The notes under the pieces were generated by a model. That model made no database searches. It saw only the letters and a list, made by a program, of their open reading frames with translations, and was not told where the DNA came from. From positions 1-64,000 of the forward strand of contig CAIYUV010000122.1 in the NCBI GenBank assembly GCA_903929475.1: a stretch of DNA of 64,000 nt, written 5' to 3'. Of this stretch, positions 32,842-41,110 are shown in pieces (position 1 is the first letter of the stretch; each line of letters starts with the position of its first letter). The DNA comes from an uncultured Spartobacteria bacterium (lineage in GTDB: Bacteria > Verrucomicrobiota > Verrucomicrobiia > Chthoniobacterales > Chthoniobacteraceae). The position numbers were made by a program, and so were the translations under genes.

Positions 32842-33626
32842 GAAAGCGGATGATTCTCTTCGCCGATAGGATACTTTTTCAGGCCGGTGCGCTGGAGGAA
32901 GATTCGGAAGAGGTAGGTGGGGACGATGACGGCGTAGCGTTTCCAAAGGCGGCGCGGGTCGCTGAGGACGCGGTGGAACCATTGGAGGCCGACGCGCATC
33001 ATCCAGCGAGGGGCTTCTTTGATGCGGCCTGTGTGGAAGTCGAATGCGGCGCCGACTCCGAACATGAGGGTGGTTTCGAGCTTGGGGAGATTTTCGGCCA
33101 TGAAGCGCTCTTGTTTTGGCGTGCTGAGGCCGACCCAGATGATGTCGGTTTTTTTCTGCGCGATGTCGGCGGAAAGCGCGGCCTGCTCGGCTTCGTTGAG
33201 AGGGCGAAAGGGCGGGCAGTAGGTGCCGAGGATGCGGACGCCGGGGAAGCGGCGCTGCAATTCGTCGCGCAGCGCGTCGGCGACTCCGGGTGCTCCGCCG
33301 TAGAAATAGTGCGTGTATTTTCCGTCCTGCGTAGCGGCCATGATGCGGAGCATGAGGTCGGGGCCATAGACGCGGCTGACCCACTGGCCGAGCTGTCGGC
33401 GGCCCTGCCAGACGAGAGGCATTCCGTCGCACGTGTTGAGAAAGGCGTTGTTGAGGATCTGGCGAAAGGCCGGGTCGTTCTGTGCTTCATGCACGCCGTG
33501 GACGCCGGTGACGCAGATGTATCCTTTTTGCCGCTGTGCGCAGGCTTCGAGCGTGGCGGCTGTGGCGATGTCGAGATCCATGGCGCTCATGGCGACACCG
33601 AGGACGTTGAATTTCTGAATGTCCAT
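32838..33626 (-). CDS. WecG/TagA/CpsF family glycosyltransferase
   Basis: 262 aa, usual size. Diagnostic motifs: FLNTCDGMPLVWQGRR (TagA/WecG active-site aspartate region), SRVYGPDLMLRIM, YFYGGAPGVADAL, and DIIWVGLSTPKQERFM, with GVGAAFDFHTG and RAPRWMMRVGLQWFHRVL near the C-terminus. The enzymes add N-acetylmannosaminuronic acid, ManNAc or related sugars to polyprenyl-linked intermediates at the inner face of the membrane. It lies 6 bp after the CCA-enzyme gene and overlaps a small membrane protein. Other pathway genes are not adjacent. Confidence 0.9.
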   Translation of the reverse strand: MDIQKFNVLGVAMSAMDLDIATAATLEACAQRQKGYICVTGVHGVHEAQNDPAFRQILNNAFLNTCDGMPLVWQGRRQLGQWVSRVYGPDLMLRIMAATQDGKYTHYFYGGAPGVADALRDELQRRFPGVRILGTYCPPFRPLNEAEQAALSADIAQKKTDIIWVGLSTPKQERFMAENLPKLETTLMFGVGAAFDFHTGRIKEAPRWMMRVGLQWFHRVLSDPRRLWKRYAVIVPTYLFRIFLQRTGLKKYPIGEENHPLS

Positions 33627-33632
33627 GCAGGG

Positions 33633-34940
33633 CTAAATGTTTTCTTTGATCCACTCTATGGCGGCATCGCGCGTGGTGAGGGTGCCTTCGAGCTGGAGGT
33701 TGGCGACGGTATCGAGGATTTGCTTAAAACGCGGGCCGGGGGTGATGCCGAGTTTCATGAGGTCGTGGCCGTTAACGAGGGGCGGAGGGATGAGCGGGGC
33801 GGCGGCAAATTCTTCGCGCTTGGCGCGGATGAAATCGTAGTTGTCCAACATGCCGTGGCTGCTGGTGCAATCCACGCGGTGGAGTTCGAGTTCGTCGTCG
33901 AAACCGTCGCGCGCCATGAAGCGTTTGAGCTTGGCGACGCGCATTTCCTTCACGTCTTTGAAGACCATGTGATTGGCGACGGCGGAGACGGTGGCATCAA
34001 TTTCCGCACGGCTGAAACGAAGGCGCGTGAGGATTTCTTCGGTCATCGTCGCGCCGATCTTGTCGTGGCCGTTGAAGCGAATGCGGCCTGTGGGGTCCAC
34101 GTTGTAGGTGGCGGGTTTGCCGATGTCGTGAAGCAGGACGCTAAAGACGAGCGGCACGCTGACTCGCTCTGGCAACAGCGCGAGCATGGCGCGTGTGTGA
34201 ACGAAGACGTCGCCCTCGGGGTGAAATTGCGGCGGCTGTTCGCAGCCGCGCAGGATGAGAATTTCCGGCAGGACGTGCTGCATCAGGCCACTCTCGACGA
34301 GGAGGTCGAAGCCGCGCACGCGTGCGGGGGAGAGGAAGATTTTCACCAGCTCGTCGCGGATACGCTCGGCGCTCACGTCGTGAATGTCGCGCGCGTGTTC
34401 GAGGACGGCGGCCCATGTTTTGGGTTCGATTTCAAAGCCGAGCACTGCGGCGAAACGAACGGCACGAAGCAGGCGGAGTTTGTCTTCGCGAAAACGCGCG
34501 ACGGGATCGCCGATGGCACGGATGAGGCGGGCGGCGAGATCCACGCGGCCCGCGACGTAGTCTATGACTTCGCCAGCGATGGGATCGTAGAAGAGGCCGT
34601 TGATGGTGAAGTCGCGGCGCTCGGCATCGGTCTGCGGGTTGCTGAAGGTAACTTCCGTGGGGCGGCGACCATCCACGTATGCGCCGTCGCTGCGGAAGGT
34701 GGCGATTTGAAAGTCGTGATCATTTTCGTGGACGACGATGACGCCGAAATGCGCGCCGACCGCATAGGTGCGCGGGAAAAGCGCCTGAACTTGCTCGGGT
34801 CGTGCATCGGTCGCGATGTCGTAGTCGTGCGGCTCGTGGCCGAGGAGCATGTCGCGCACGCTGCCACCGGCATAGAGCGCGGTGTAGCCGGCCTCGCGGA
34901 GGCGGCTGACGAGCGAACGTGCGGTGGCTTCAAGTGACAT
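33633..34940 (-). CDS. CCA tRNA nucleotidyltransferase / poly(A) polymerase family, with HD domain
   Basis: 435 aa. Class II nucleotidyltransferase head: ALYAGGSVRDMLLG, HDYDIATDARPEQV with the metal-binding DxD, then RRDFTINGLFYDP and the tRNA-binding block FREDKLRLLRAVRFAAVLGFEI. Residues ~245-330 carry an HD phosphohydrolase-like domain (VLLHDIGKPAT and HD in NGHDKIGATM). The enzyme adds or repairs the 3'-CCA of tRNAs; poly(A)-adding paralogues share the fold and cannot be fully excluded. First gene of an operon with wecG-like and a small membrane protein. Confidence 0.9.
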   Translation of the reverse strand: MSLEATARSLVSRLREAGYTALYAGGSVRDMLLGHEPHDYDIATDARPEQVQALFPRTYAVGAHFGVIVVHENDHDFQIATFRSDGAYVDGRRPTEVTFSNPQTDAERRDFTINGLFYDPIAGEVIDYVAGRVDLAARLIRAIGDPVARFREDKLRLLRAVRFAAVLGFEIEPKTWAAVLEHARDIHDVSAERIRDELVKIFLSPARVRGFDLLVESGLMQHVLPEILILRGCEQPPQFHPEGDVFVHTRAMLALLPERVSVPLVFSVLLHDIGKPATYNVDPTGRIRFNGHDKIGATMTEEILTRLRFSRAEIDATVSAVANHMVFKDVKEMRVAKLKRFMARDGFDDELELHRVDCTSSHGMLDNYDFIRAKREEFAAAPLIPPPLVNGHDLMKLGITPGPRFKQILDTVANLQLEGTLTTRDAAIEWIKENI

Positions 34941-34989
34941 GGCTTGCGAAGATAGCCAAATACCCCGGTGCGTGCGCGAGTGAAATGCC

Positions 34990-35025
34990 GGAAAAAGAAG
35001 AAGGCCGGAGTTTCCTCCGGCCTTC
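34990..35025 (-). terminator. Rho-independent terminator
   Basis: A perfect 11 bp stem GAAGGCCGGAG / CTCCGGCCTTC with a 4-base loop is followed, on the minus strand, by CTTTTTC. It lies just past the stop of the leftward coiled-coil gene pair and upstream of the CCA-enzyme start, so it should end the 35966-35058 transcript. Confidence 0.85.
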
Positions 35026-35057
35026 GACTGTTTGAATTTCGCGAGCGATGAAGCGAC

Positions 35058-35507
35058 TCAGGGATTCTTTTTCTCTTCCTTCTTGTCTTCCTTCTTGTCT
35101 TCCTTCTTCTCCTCTTTTTTGTCGTCCTTCTTGTCCTTCTTTTCGGTGGCGGCAGGGCCGGAATCTGTGGAGGCGATGCCGTAGGTTTTCACAATGAGCT
35201 GGGCGTCCTTGTCTCCGCTATCGGCGATTTCAAGAAGGTCTTTCATGATTTCACCAAACTGCTTTTGCGTCTGCTCGGCTATGGCGACGTTTTGCTTGTT
35301 TTGTTCGAGCGACTTCTCGTTGTTCTCGCGCTGCTTCTTCCGTGCTTCAATTACTTCCTTGTTGTATTTGTTCTGCCACTCGAGGTTCTCGGCGGTTTGT
35401 TTTGCGCCCCCGTAGTTGAGGTAGAAAAATAGCGAAAATGCCAGGGCGATGAGTGTCAGCGGGAGGTGGATGCTGAAAAATGGGTTCTGTTCTTCTTTGG
35501 TGTCCAT
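35058..35507 (-). CDS. Membrane-anchored coiled-coil protein with charged tail
   Basis: 149 aa. A single membrane helix (IHLPLTLIALAFSLFFYLNYG) near the N-terminus, then a polar coiled-coil segment (~35-90) rich in Gln/Asn/Glu, and a C-terminal Lys/Glu/Asp-rich repeat tail (KKDDKKEEKKEDKK). It resembles the upstream gene in architecture but not in sequence tail. The short, low-complexity tail could bind nucleic acid, anionic polymer or a partner. It is the second gene of a two-gene leftward operon closed by the terminator at 34990-35025. No family recognised. Confidence 0.65.
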   Translation of the reverse strand: MDTKEEQNPFFSIHLPLTLIALAFSLFFYLNYGGAKQTAENLEWQNKYNKEVIEARKKQRENNEKSLEQNKQNVAIAEQTQKQFGEIMKDLLEIADSGDKDAQLIVKTYGIASTDSGPAATEKKDKKDDKKEEKKEDKKEDKKEEKKNP

Positions 35508-35519
35508 GGTAGTAAAAAT

Positions 35520-35966
35520 TTAGCGTGCTGGTGCTGGTGTGGCAGCCGGGGCTACAGCAGGTGCTGGCGCACTTGCTCCTCCTTGTTGGGCTTTGAGTTT
35601 CTCGGCCTGCTCGTCAATTTGCTTCACCTGCTCGGGTTTGAGGATAAAGCCGTCAAGCTTCTGGCGGATGAGGATTTTTTCGAGCTTTTCGTTCTTATTC
35701 TTGGCAGCGAAATAACCGATATTGGTAAGGATTTCGCGTCCTAGCTTCTGAGCGATATTGGCTCCCGTCTGGATGATCTGTTGCTGGCGATTAATATCTT
35801 GCTGTTGAATCGAGATGGCGTCATCGAGACTTTTAATCTCCTGCTGCTGCTTGAGGATATCGCCGGAGATTTGCTGATTGGAACGGCCTTTGTATAAATA
35901 AAGACCGCTAAAAGCGAGGCAGACGACTGCCATGATGGTGGATACGAAGAAGGGGATATTTTTCAT
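35520..35966 (-). CDS. Membrane-anchored coiled-coil protein
   Basis: 148 aa. N-terminal membrane helix FFVSTIMAVVCLAFSGLYLY, a Gln-rich coiled coil (~30-75: QQQEIKSLDDAISIQQQDI), a more globular part (REILTNIGYFAAKNKNEKLEKIL) and a Pro/Ala tail. Size and layout match the downstream gene 12 bp away, so the pair probably arose by duplication or works as a complex facing the periplasm. No family recognised. Confidence 0.65.
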   Translation of the reverse strand: MKNIPFFVSTIMAVVCLAFSGLYLYKGRSNQQISGDILKQQQEIKSLDDAISIQQQDINRQQQIIQTGANIAQKLGREILTNIGYFAAKNKNEKLEKILIRQKLDGFILKPEQVKQIDEQAEKLKAQQGGASAPAPAVAPAATPAPAR

Positions 35967-36032
35967 TTTGGGCGCGGAGGTATCGGCTTGGAGCAGGGCT
36001 CAGTCAAGTATTTGTAACGGAAAAATTCACCT

Positions 36033-37145
36033 CTATTTTCCGGGTTGCTGTTCGCGCATTTTCACGCCGAGGATGATTTTTTGCGCCTCGGCGCGGATGC
36101 CGGCGCGTATCTGGCGGTCAGCCTCCTGCGCGGCGGCGCTCGCCATTTCATCCACGGGCAGGACGACTGTAGTCACGGGGATGCACGACGGGATTTCGCC
36201 TGCGTGGTCTGCGAGGGCAAGGACGACAAGCTTGGAGGCGAGACCCTTGGCGTGAATGCGCGCGGCGAGGCCACAAGCGGCGGCTTCGCTGAGAGCGAAG
36301 ACGGCGGTGGGAGAAGGGGTGTGCGCAAGTAGGGAATCGAAAGCCGCGACGCCTGCGGCAAAACTGAGGTCGCCCTGAAAAATATTTTGCGCGGCGATAT
36401 TGAGGCTGAGTTCCACCGTTGCGTGGCCGATCGCGCTGTTCAATTCCGCCAGCCGTGGCTCGGGGTTGCCGAATGGCCCGCCGACGATGGCCACGTGCTT
36501 GTGCCCGCTTTTTATGAAATGTCCGAAAGCTAGGCGCGCGGCGGCGAGGTAGTCGGGCACGATGCTCGTGGTGCCCGGAAATTGCGTCTCGTGCCCGAGT
36601 ATGATGACCGGACATCCGCGCCGCTGCGCAATTCTACAAAGCGACGCGCTGGCTGTGCCGAGTGAGATGAATTTGGAACTCGTGCCGTTCTTGAGCGGCG
36701 GCGGGAGGCTGTCGTCATCGGCGGTGTATTCGCGCGCCTCGTCGTAAAAGGAGACCGTGATGTTGCGCTGCGGTGATGCGGCGATGACCGCACCGGCGAC
36801 GCGGGCGACGAAGGGATTTGCCAGACCGCCGGGCACTTTCGTGGAGACGAGCAGGCTGGTGTCGCCGACTTCGGGATACATCCGCACGACGGCGCGCAGA
36901 TCGTTCGGAACATAGTTCATCTCGCGGCAGACTTTGAAAACGCGCTCGCGTGTTTTTTCGCTCACTCGGATGCCGTAGTCGCGATCGTTGAGCAGCGAGG
37001 AAATTGCACCCTGAGAGACGCCCGCCGCCCTGGCGATGTGCGCCATGGTGATGGGCTTGGACAGACCGGCGCTGTTGCGCACGATCCGTGGGTCTGGGAC
37101 TCCGCCGCCCTGCGCGGGAAGTCCTCCCTCTGTGGGCAAATTCAT
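36033..37145 (-). CDS. LacI-family transcriptional regulator
   Basis: 370 aa. HTH of LacI type at ~33-60: TMAHIARAAGVSQGAISSLLN, hinge region after RVSEKTRERVFKVCREMNYVPN. The rest is a periplasmic-binding-protein-like effector domain (GCPVIILGHETQFPG; HVAIVGGPFGNPEP; AVFALSEAAACGLAARI; VPVTTVVLPVDEMASAA). It has a 32-residue extension before the HTH. It is divergent from the MMPL exporter gene with ~150 bp between starts and may control it; ligand unknown. Confidence 0.9.
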   Translation of the reverse strand: MNLPTEGGLPAQGGGVPDPRIVRNSAGLSKPITMAHIARAAGVSQGAISSLLNDRDYGIRVSEKTRERVFKVCREMNYVPNDLRAVVRMYPEVGDTSLLVSTKVPGGLANPFVARVAGAVIAASPQRNITVSFYDEAREYTADDDSLPPPLKNGTSSKFISLGTASASLCRIAQRRGCPVIILGHETQFPGTTSIVPDYLAAARLAFGHFIKSGHKHVAIVGGPFGNPEPRLAELNSAIGHATVELSLNIAAQNIFQGDLSFAAGVAAFDSLLAHTPSPTAVFALSEAAACGLAARIHAKGLASKLVVLALADHAGEIPSCIPVTTVVLPVDEMASAAAQEADRQIRAGIRAEAQKIILGVKMREQQPGK

Positions 37146-37292
37146 GACCTGCTATAAGTGCGGCTCGATGCGAAAAAACAAGAGCAAACTTGGGCTGACC
37201 GATGAAAAAGCCGTGCACCCGCATGGCACGCGGGCTTGCAGTGGGCGGCGCTCGCTGCGAGACGGAGGCGATGCGAACGGAAAATTTGTCAC

Positions 37293-39635
37293 ATGGCGTC
37301 CACTCACGCTGACTCCGTAAAGAAGCGGCGTCACGCATGGCGTCCGCGAATCATCGTCGTGCTGGCGCTGCTCGCAGGCGCGGTGTGGGCGGGTTGCACG
37401 ATCCGGCTGGAAACTGAACTGCTCGCACTGCTGCCGCCGGACTTGCCGAGCGTGCGCGGGCTCGATGGCTTTCAGCGCCAGTTCGCCAGCGACCGCGAAG
37501 TGGTGCTCGTGGCCGAGGAAAATCTGCCCGCAGCGGAACGCGAGGAGTTTTTCCGGAAACTCAAGCCCGCCCTCGCGGCTCTGCCGGGCGTCGAGTCCGT
37601 GGAAAGCACAGGCGGCGAGTGGCTGAAATCCGCACCGCAGCTCGCAGCCTGGGCCGTCTGGAATCTCCCGCCGGAGCAATTTGCAAAAGTCACCGCCTCG
37701 CTTACCGATGAACGCGTCAAACAGCGTCTCGCGGAACTCCCCTCGATCCTCGCCGGCGCCCTCGATCCCGAGGAAATGGCGAAGCGGCAGTTCGATCCCC
37801 TCGACTTGCTCGACGCACTCGGCGGAGGCGGAGACGACAGCGGCTTCCAATGGACGGGGCAGGCTGCAAAATCCCTCACGATCACATCCTCGCACCCGCT
37901 CATTGCATTCCAGGACTGCGCGAGTTTCTGCAATGCAATCCAGTCCGCCATCCAGCGCGCACTTCCCGGTGAAAAGCGGCTGCTGCTCACGGGAAGGCCC
38001 GCATTTACCGCCGAAATCTCCACACAAATGCGCAGCGACATGATCCTCATGATGGTCGTCGCGACCGTGCTCGTGAGCGCGGCGTTCTGGGCCTTCTACC
38101 GCACCGTGCGGCCGCTCGGCTGGATACTCCTCGGCCAGTTCCTCGCACTCGGCGTCGGCCTCATCACCGCGCGGCTCGGCGCAGGGTCGCTGAATGTCAT
38201 CAGCATGGGCTTCGCCTGCATTCTCCTTGGGATCAGCATGGACTACAGCATCCTCGTCTATCACCACTTTGCCTCGCCGCTTCGCGAAGATCACCACGTC
38301 TGGGAGCGCTTGAAACACGGCATCTGGTTCAGCGCCGTCACGACTGCCGCCGCGTTTCTCGTGCTCGCGTTCTCATCGCTCCCGGGCCTCCGCCAGCTCG
38401 CGATGCTTGTCGCCTCGGGCCTGGTTGCCTCCGCGTGGTTCGCCACATGGCTGCTGCCGGCAGCGTGGGCCACGCGCATTCCGAAACCGCTCCCCTTCCT
38501 CCAGCGCGCGAGCGACGCGATGGCCCGCACGATGGACCGCCGCGGACTCCTTTTGCTCGTCATCGTGATCCTCGCCGCACTCCCCGTCGGCTGGAAGCTC
38601 CTCCGCAACCCCGCCTCCCTCTACGCGCCCGAGTTGGACAACCTCCAGCCCTCCACCAGCGCCGCATTTCGCGGACAACTCATCCTCGCAAAAAACGACC
38701 CCTCCTTCCGCGACGCCATCTACCTCGTCCAGGCACCTTCCTGGGATGCCGTAAAAGACGCATCCGCCGAAATCACCAACCGTGTCGCCCCCGGGCGCAT
38801 CTCGCCGATGAACGGCTTCCTCCCCTCCCCGAAAAACCAGACCGCAAATCGCAAATTGTGGCCCGCCTCCCCGCAAACCACCGCCGCCCGCCTGCGAAAA
38901 GCCTTCGCAGACGCCGGCCTCGGCAGCGAGTGGAGCGAATCCACCATCACCTTCGCAGAAACGCTCGACCATGCCGGTTCCAGCGAAGCCTTTCACGCCG
39001 TCCAGCCACTCCTTTCCAAGCTCTTCACGGAAAAAACCGGCCAGTGCCGCGCCATCATCCGCGTCCCCGACGCCGGCGAACACCCCATCCCCGCCGCCGG
39101 CCTCGCCATCGCCGGAGCGGACGTGATGCCCGTGAGCTGGGTCGCCCTCAAAGAAGAACTCAACCGCACCTCCACCGGCGACCTCGGGCGCCTTGGCGGA
39201 TGGGCCCTCGTCGCCATCGCCGCACTCTGCGCCCTCGCCCAGCGTTCCCTGCGAATGGTGCTCTTGAATTTCGCCGCGCTCGTCATTTCCCTCCTCCTGC
39301 TCGCCGCTTTGCTTTCAATCACCGGCACACAACTCAGCGCACTCTCCCTCCTCTGCGTCCCGCTGCTCCTCGGCCTCGTCGTGGACTACAGCCTCCACGT
39401 CCTCATGGCCCTAGAACATGAACACGGCGACTTCCGCCAGCTCTACGCCCACATCGGCGCCCCCATATTACTCACCGGCCTCTCCTCGTGCATCGGCTTC
39501 GGCGCACCCATGCTCACCAGCCAGCCCGCATTGCAAAACTTCGGCCTCGTCATGGACCTCGGCATCATCGCCGCCGTCACCTCCTGCCTCTTCCTCCTCC
39601 CCGTCCTCGCCCGCATCACCGCACGGCGGAAATGA
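37293..39635 (+). CDS. MMPL/RND-family exporter
   Basis: About 780 aa from ATG 37293 (the ORF-track start 57 bases upstream is less natural). One N-terminal helix (IIVVLALLAGAVWAGC), a large periplasmic loop (~40-260) and a helix bundle with the MMPL hallmark SMGFACILLGISMDYSILVYHHFASPL. A second periplasmic loop and bundle follow, including SLLCVPLLLGLVVDYSLHVLMALEHE. The repeated GxxxDYS motif in both halves marks the proton-relay helices. MMPL proteins export lipids; one is standard in aryl-polyene clusters, so this could serve the 7.5-19 kb locus despite the distance. Substrate is inferred only. Confidence 0.88.
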   Translation: MASTHADSVKKRRHAWRPRIIVVLALLAGAVWAGCTIRLETELLALLPPDLPSVRGLDGFQRQFASDREVVLVAEENLPAAEREEFFRKLKPALAALPGVESVESTGGEWLKSAPQLAAWAVWNLPPEQFAKVTASLTDERVKQRLAELPSILAGALDPEEMAKRQFDPLDLLDALGGGGDDSGFQWTGQAAKSLTITSSHPLIAFQDCASFCNAIQSAIQRALPGEKRLLLTGRPAFTAEISTQMRSDMILMMVVATVLVSAAFWAFYRTVRPLGWILLGQFLALGVGLITARLGAGSLNVISMGFACILLGISMDYSILVYHHFASPLREDHHVWERLKHGIWFSAVTTAAAFLVLAFSSLPGLRQLAMLVASGLVASAWFATWLLPAAWATRIPKPLPFLQRASDAMARTMDRRGLLLLVIVILAALPVGWKLLRNPASLYAPELDNLQPSTSAAFRGQLILAKNDPSFRDAIYLVQAPSWDAVKDASAEITNRVAPGRISPMNGFLPSPKNQTANRKLWPASPQTTAARLRKAFADAGLGSEWSESTITFAETLDHAGSSEAFHAVQPLLSKLFTEKTGQCRAIIRVPDAGEHPIPAAGLAIAGADVMPVSWVALKEELNRTSTGDLGRLGGWALVAIAALCALAQRSLRMVLLNFAALVISLLLLAALLSITGTQLSALSLLCVPLLLGLVVDYSLHVLMALEHEHGDFRQLYAHIGAPILLTGLSSCIGFGAPMLTSQPALQNFGLVMDLGIIAAVTSCLFLLPVLARITARRK

Positions 39636-39794
39636 GACGCGTGTCCCTTGCGACCATAGAGCCCGTGCAGTCCAGCGGCACTCCCCAAAGACAAATGGAC
39701 TCCGTGGACACGATGGACAGGGAAACTCCCCCCTCGCTCCGTGGGCGTTTGCGCCGTCCCCGGCCCTGATTGTGGCTGGATGGGGAAATGGAAC
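39636..39794 (+). other. Non-coding stretch before the 21 bp array
   Basis: No credible gene. It contains short ATGGAC-type repeats (ACAAATGGACTCCGTGGAC, ACGATGGACAGG) but nothing else recognised. ORFs called here (39418-39807, 39741-39932) are extensions of other frames. Confidence 0.4.
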
Positions 39795-40670
39795 GCCGAA
39801 TCGGTGAAAGATTGCGGCCTACGGGTGGAAAATTGCGAGCTACGATGCCACGCTTGCGGCAAATTTGAAGAATTTTACCGGAAAACGGTGAAGTATCGCT
39901 GGAAAACCGTGGAATCTTGCTGGAAAACGTGAAAAGCGAGCGGCCTACTGGAAGTGTGGAATGGCAAAAAGTAAGTGTCTAGCACGAGATGCAACTTATT
40001 TTATGCGCAAAAGACTTTGTATTTTTTAAAAAACAGACTGCATTTTGCTCAAAATAGAATTTCTAGTTCTTAATGCATACTTTCTTTCCATAAATGCAGT
40101 ATTGCTCGTGCTAAATGCAGCGTGTCTCGGACTAGATGTAGACTAACTTTAGCTTAATGCAGAGTTTATTTATCTAAATGCAGTATTTCTTTACAGAAAT
40201 GCAGTTTGCATTTAATACAAGTAACACTGCATTTTACTCAAGTCACACTGCATTTCGCATAAGATTTCTTACATTTGCTATAAGTTTCTTTGCATTTGCT
40301 GCAATAACTCGTGCATTTTATGTGAGAAAGTCTGCATTTAGTGCTAGCAACTCTGCATTTTAAGCGAGACTTTTTAAAGTTGCCGCAAGTGACCTTAAAG
40401 TTGCCACGAATGTTCTCCGAGTTATCGCAAGTAATCTCCGAGTTGCCATGAGTGTTCTCCGGGTTGCCGCAAGTGTCCTACAAGTTGTCGTAAGCGTTCT
40501 CCGAGTGGGCGCAAATGATCTCCGAGTTGCCATGAGTGTTCTCCGGGTTGCCGCAGGTGTCCTCCAAGTTGCCGTAAGCGTTCTCCGAGTGGGCGCAAGT
40601 GATCTCCGGGTTGCCGCAGGTGTCCTCCAAGTTGCCGCAAATTATCTCCGGGTAGCCATAAGGGTCGTCT
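39795..40670. repeat. Degenerate 21 bp-period tandem array, about 41 units
   Basis: The stretch keeps a 21 bp period while the motif drifts. Block A (~39795-39960) repeats GATTGCGGCCTAC / TCGCTGGAAAA-like cores. Block B (~39989-40370, AT-rich) has ATGCAG at 40073, 40094, 40115, 40136(variant), 40157(variant), 40178(variant), 40199, then the reverse complement GCATTT at 40208, 40229, 40250, 40271(variant), 40292, 40313, 40334, 40355. Block C (~40379-40670, GC-rich) has GTTGCC-type cores at 40379, 40400, 40421, 40442 and onward with TCTCCGAGTTGCC consensus. No indel breaks the lattice from 40073 to ~40660. The ORFs in this stretch (72, 143, 83, 61 aa) are by-products of a period divisible by three. 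Confidence 0.9.
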
Positions 40671-40706
40671 CGGCCGCTAATCCCCATGCGTCGTCTGCGA
40701 TTCGAG

Positions 40707-40934
40707 GAACGCCAACGGCGTTCAATCATTCAGCCCAGGGTTGGCGCGACGAAGGAGCGCCTACCCTGGGTAACGGGAGAGCGGCATCAACCCTGAAAGG
40801 GTTGAATCCATTCGTGCAACCGCCGGTGGATTCAACCCCGTTGGGGTTGTGGTTTTGTCGGGGCGCTATCCCAGGGTAGCCACGACTGCGTCGCGTCAAC
40901 CCTGGGCTGATAGATGGAACGCCGTCAGCGTTCC
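40707..40934. repeat. Cluster of palindromes (REP-like element)
   Basis: A chain of inverted repeats: GAACGCCAACGGCGTTC at the left end and GGAACGCCGTCAGCGTTCC at the right end, CCAGGGTTGG..CCTACCCTGG, TCAACCCTGAAAGGGTTGA, CAACCCCGTTGGGGTTG, and CCCAGGGTAGCC..CAACCCTGGG. The outer and inner pairs are themselves roughly mirrored about the centre. Such hairpin-rich intergenic elements are frequent in GC-rich environmental bacteria. ORF 40726-41244 and others crossing it are not believed. Confidence 0.75.
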
Positions 40935-41096
40935 CACACAGGCCAGCCACCACTCGCCTTGCCTCTTCTGCGTTCCCACACAGGCCAGATGCCACTCGCC
41001 TTGCGTCGTCTGCGTTTCCACACAGGCCAGCCGCCGTTCGCCTTTCCCCTTCTGCGTTCCGACACTGGCCATCCGCCGTTCGGCTTTCCCGTTTGC
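40929..41096 (+). repeat. 42 bp tandem repeat, 4 copies
   Basis: Four head-to-tail units start at 40929, 40971, 41013 and 41055, each opening with CGTTCCCACACAGGCCAG-like sequence and closing with a T/C-rich CTTCTG-type end. Copies 1-3 are close; copy 4 is more diverged. The unit is exactly twice 21 bp, the period of the array 260 bp to the left, though the sequences are unrelated by eye. It ends 14 bp before the stop of the protease gene. Confidence 0.85.
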
Positions 41097-41110
41097 TCAG
41101 TAATCGCCCC

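Noticed and set aside
32850-34937. 695 aa + strand ORF
   Set aside because: Antisense to the WecG-like and CCA-enzyme genes, both with intact catalytic motifs.
37149-37158. TGCTATAAG as extended -10 for the MMPL gene
   Set aside because: Single-motif match with a 135-base leader and no -35; not strong enough to list.
39989-40670. CRISPR array
   Set aside because: The units are 21 bp with 8-12 bp cores, degenerate, with higher-order duplications and a motif that drifts; no cas genes nearby.
40178-40879. ORFs with heptad repeats (61, 72, 83, 143 aa) in the 21 bp array
   Set aside because: A repeat length divisible by three keeps frames open in every direction; no start signals or conserved codon pattern, and several strands are open at once.
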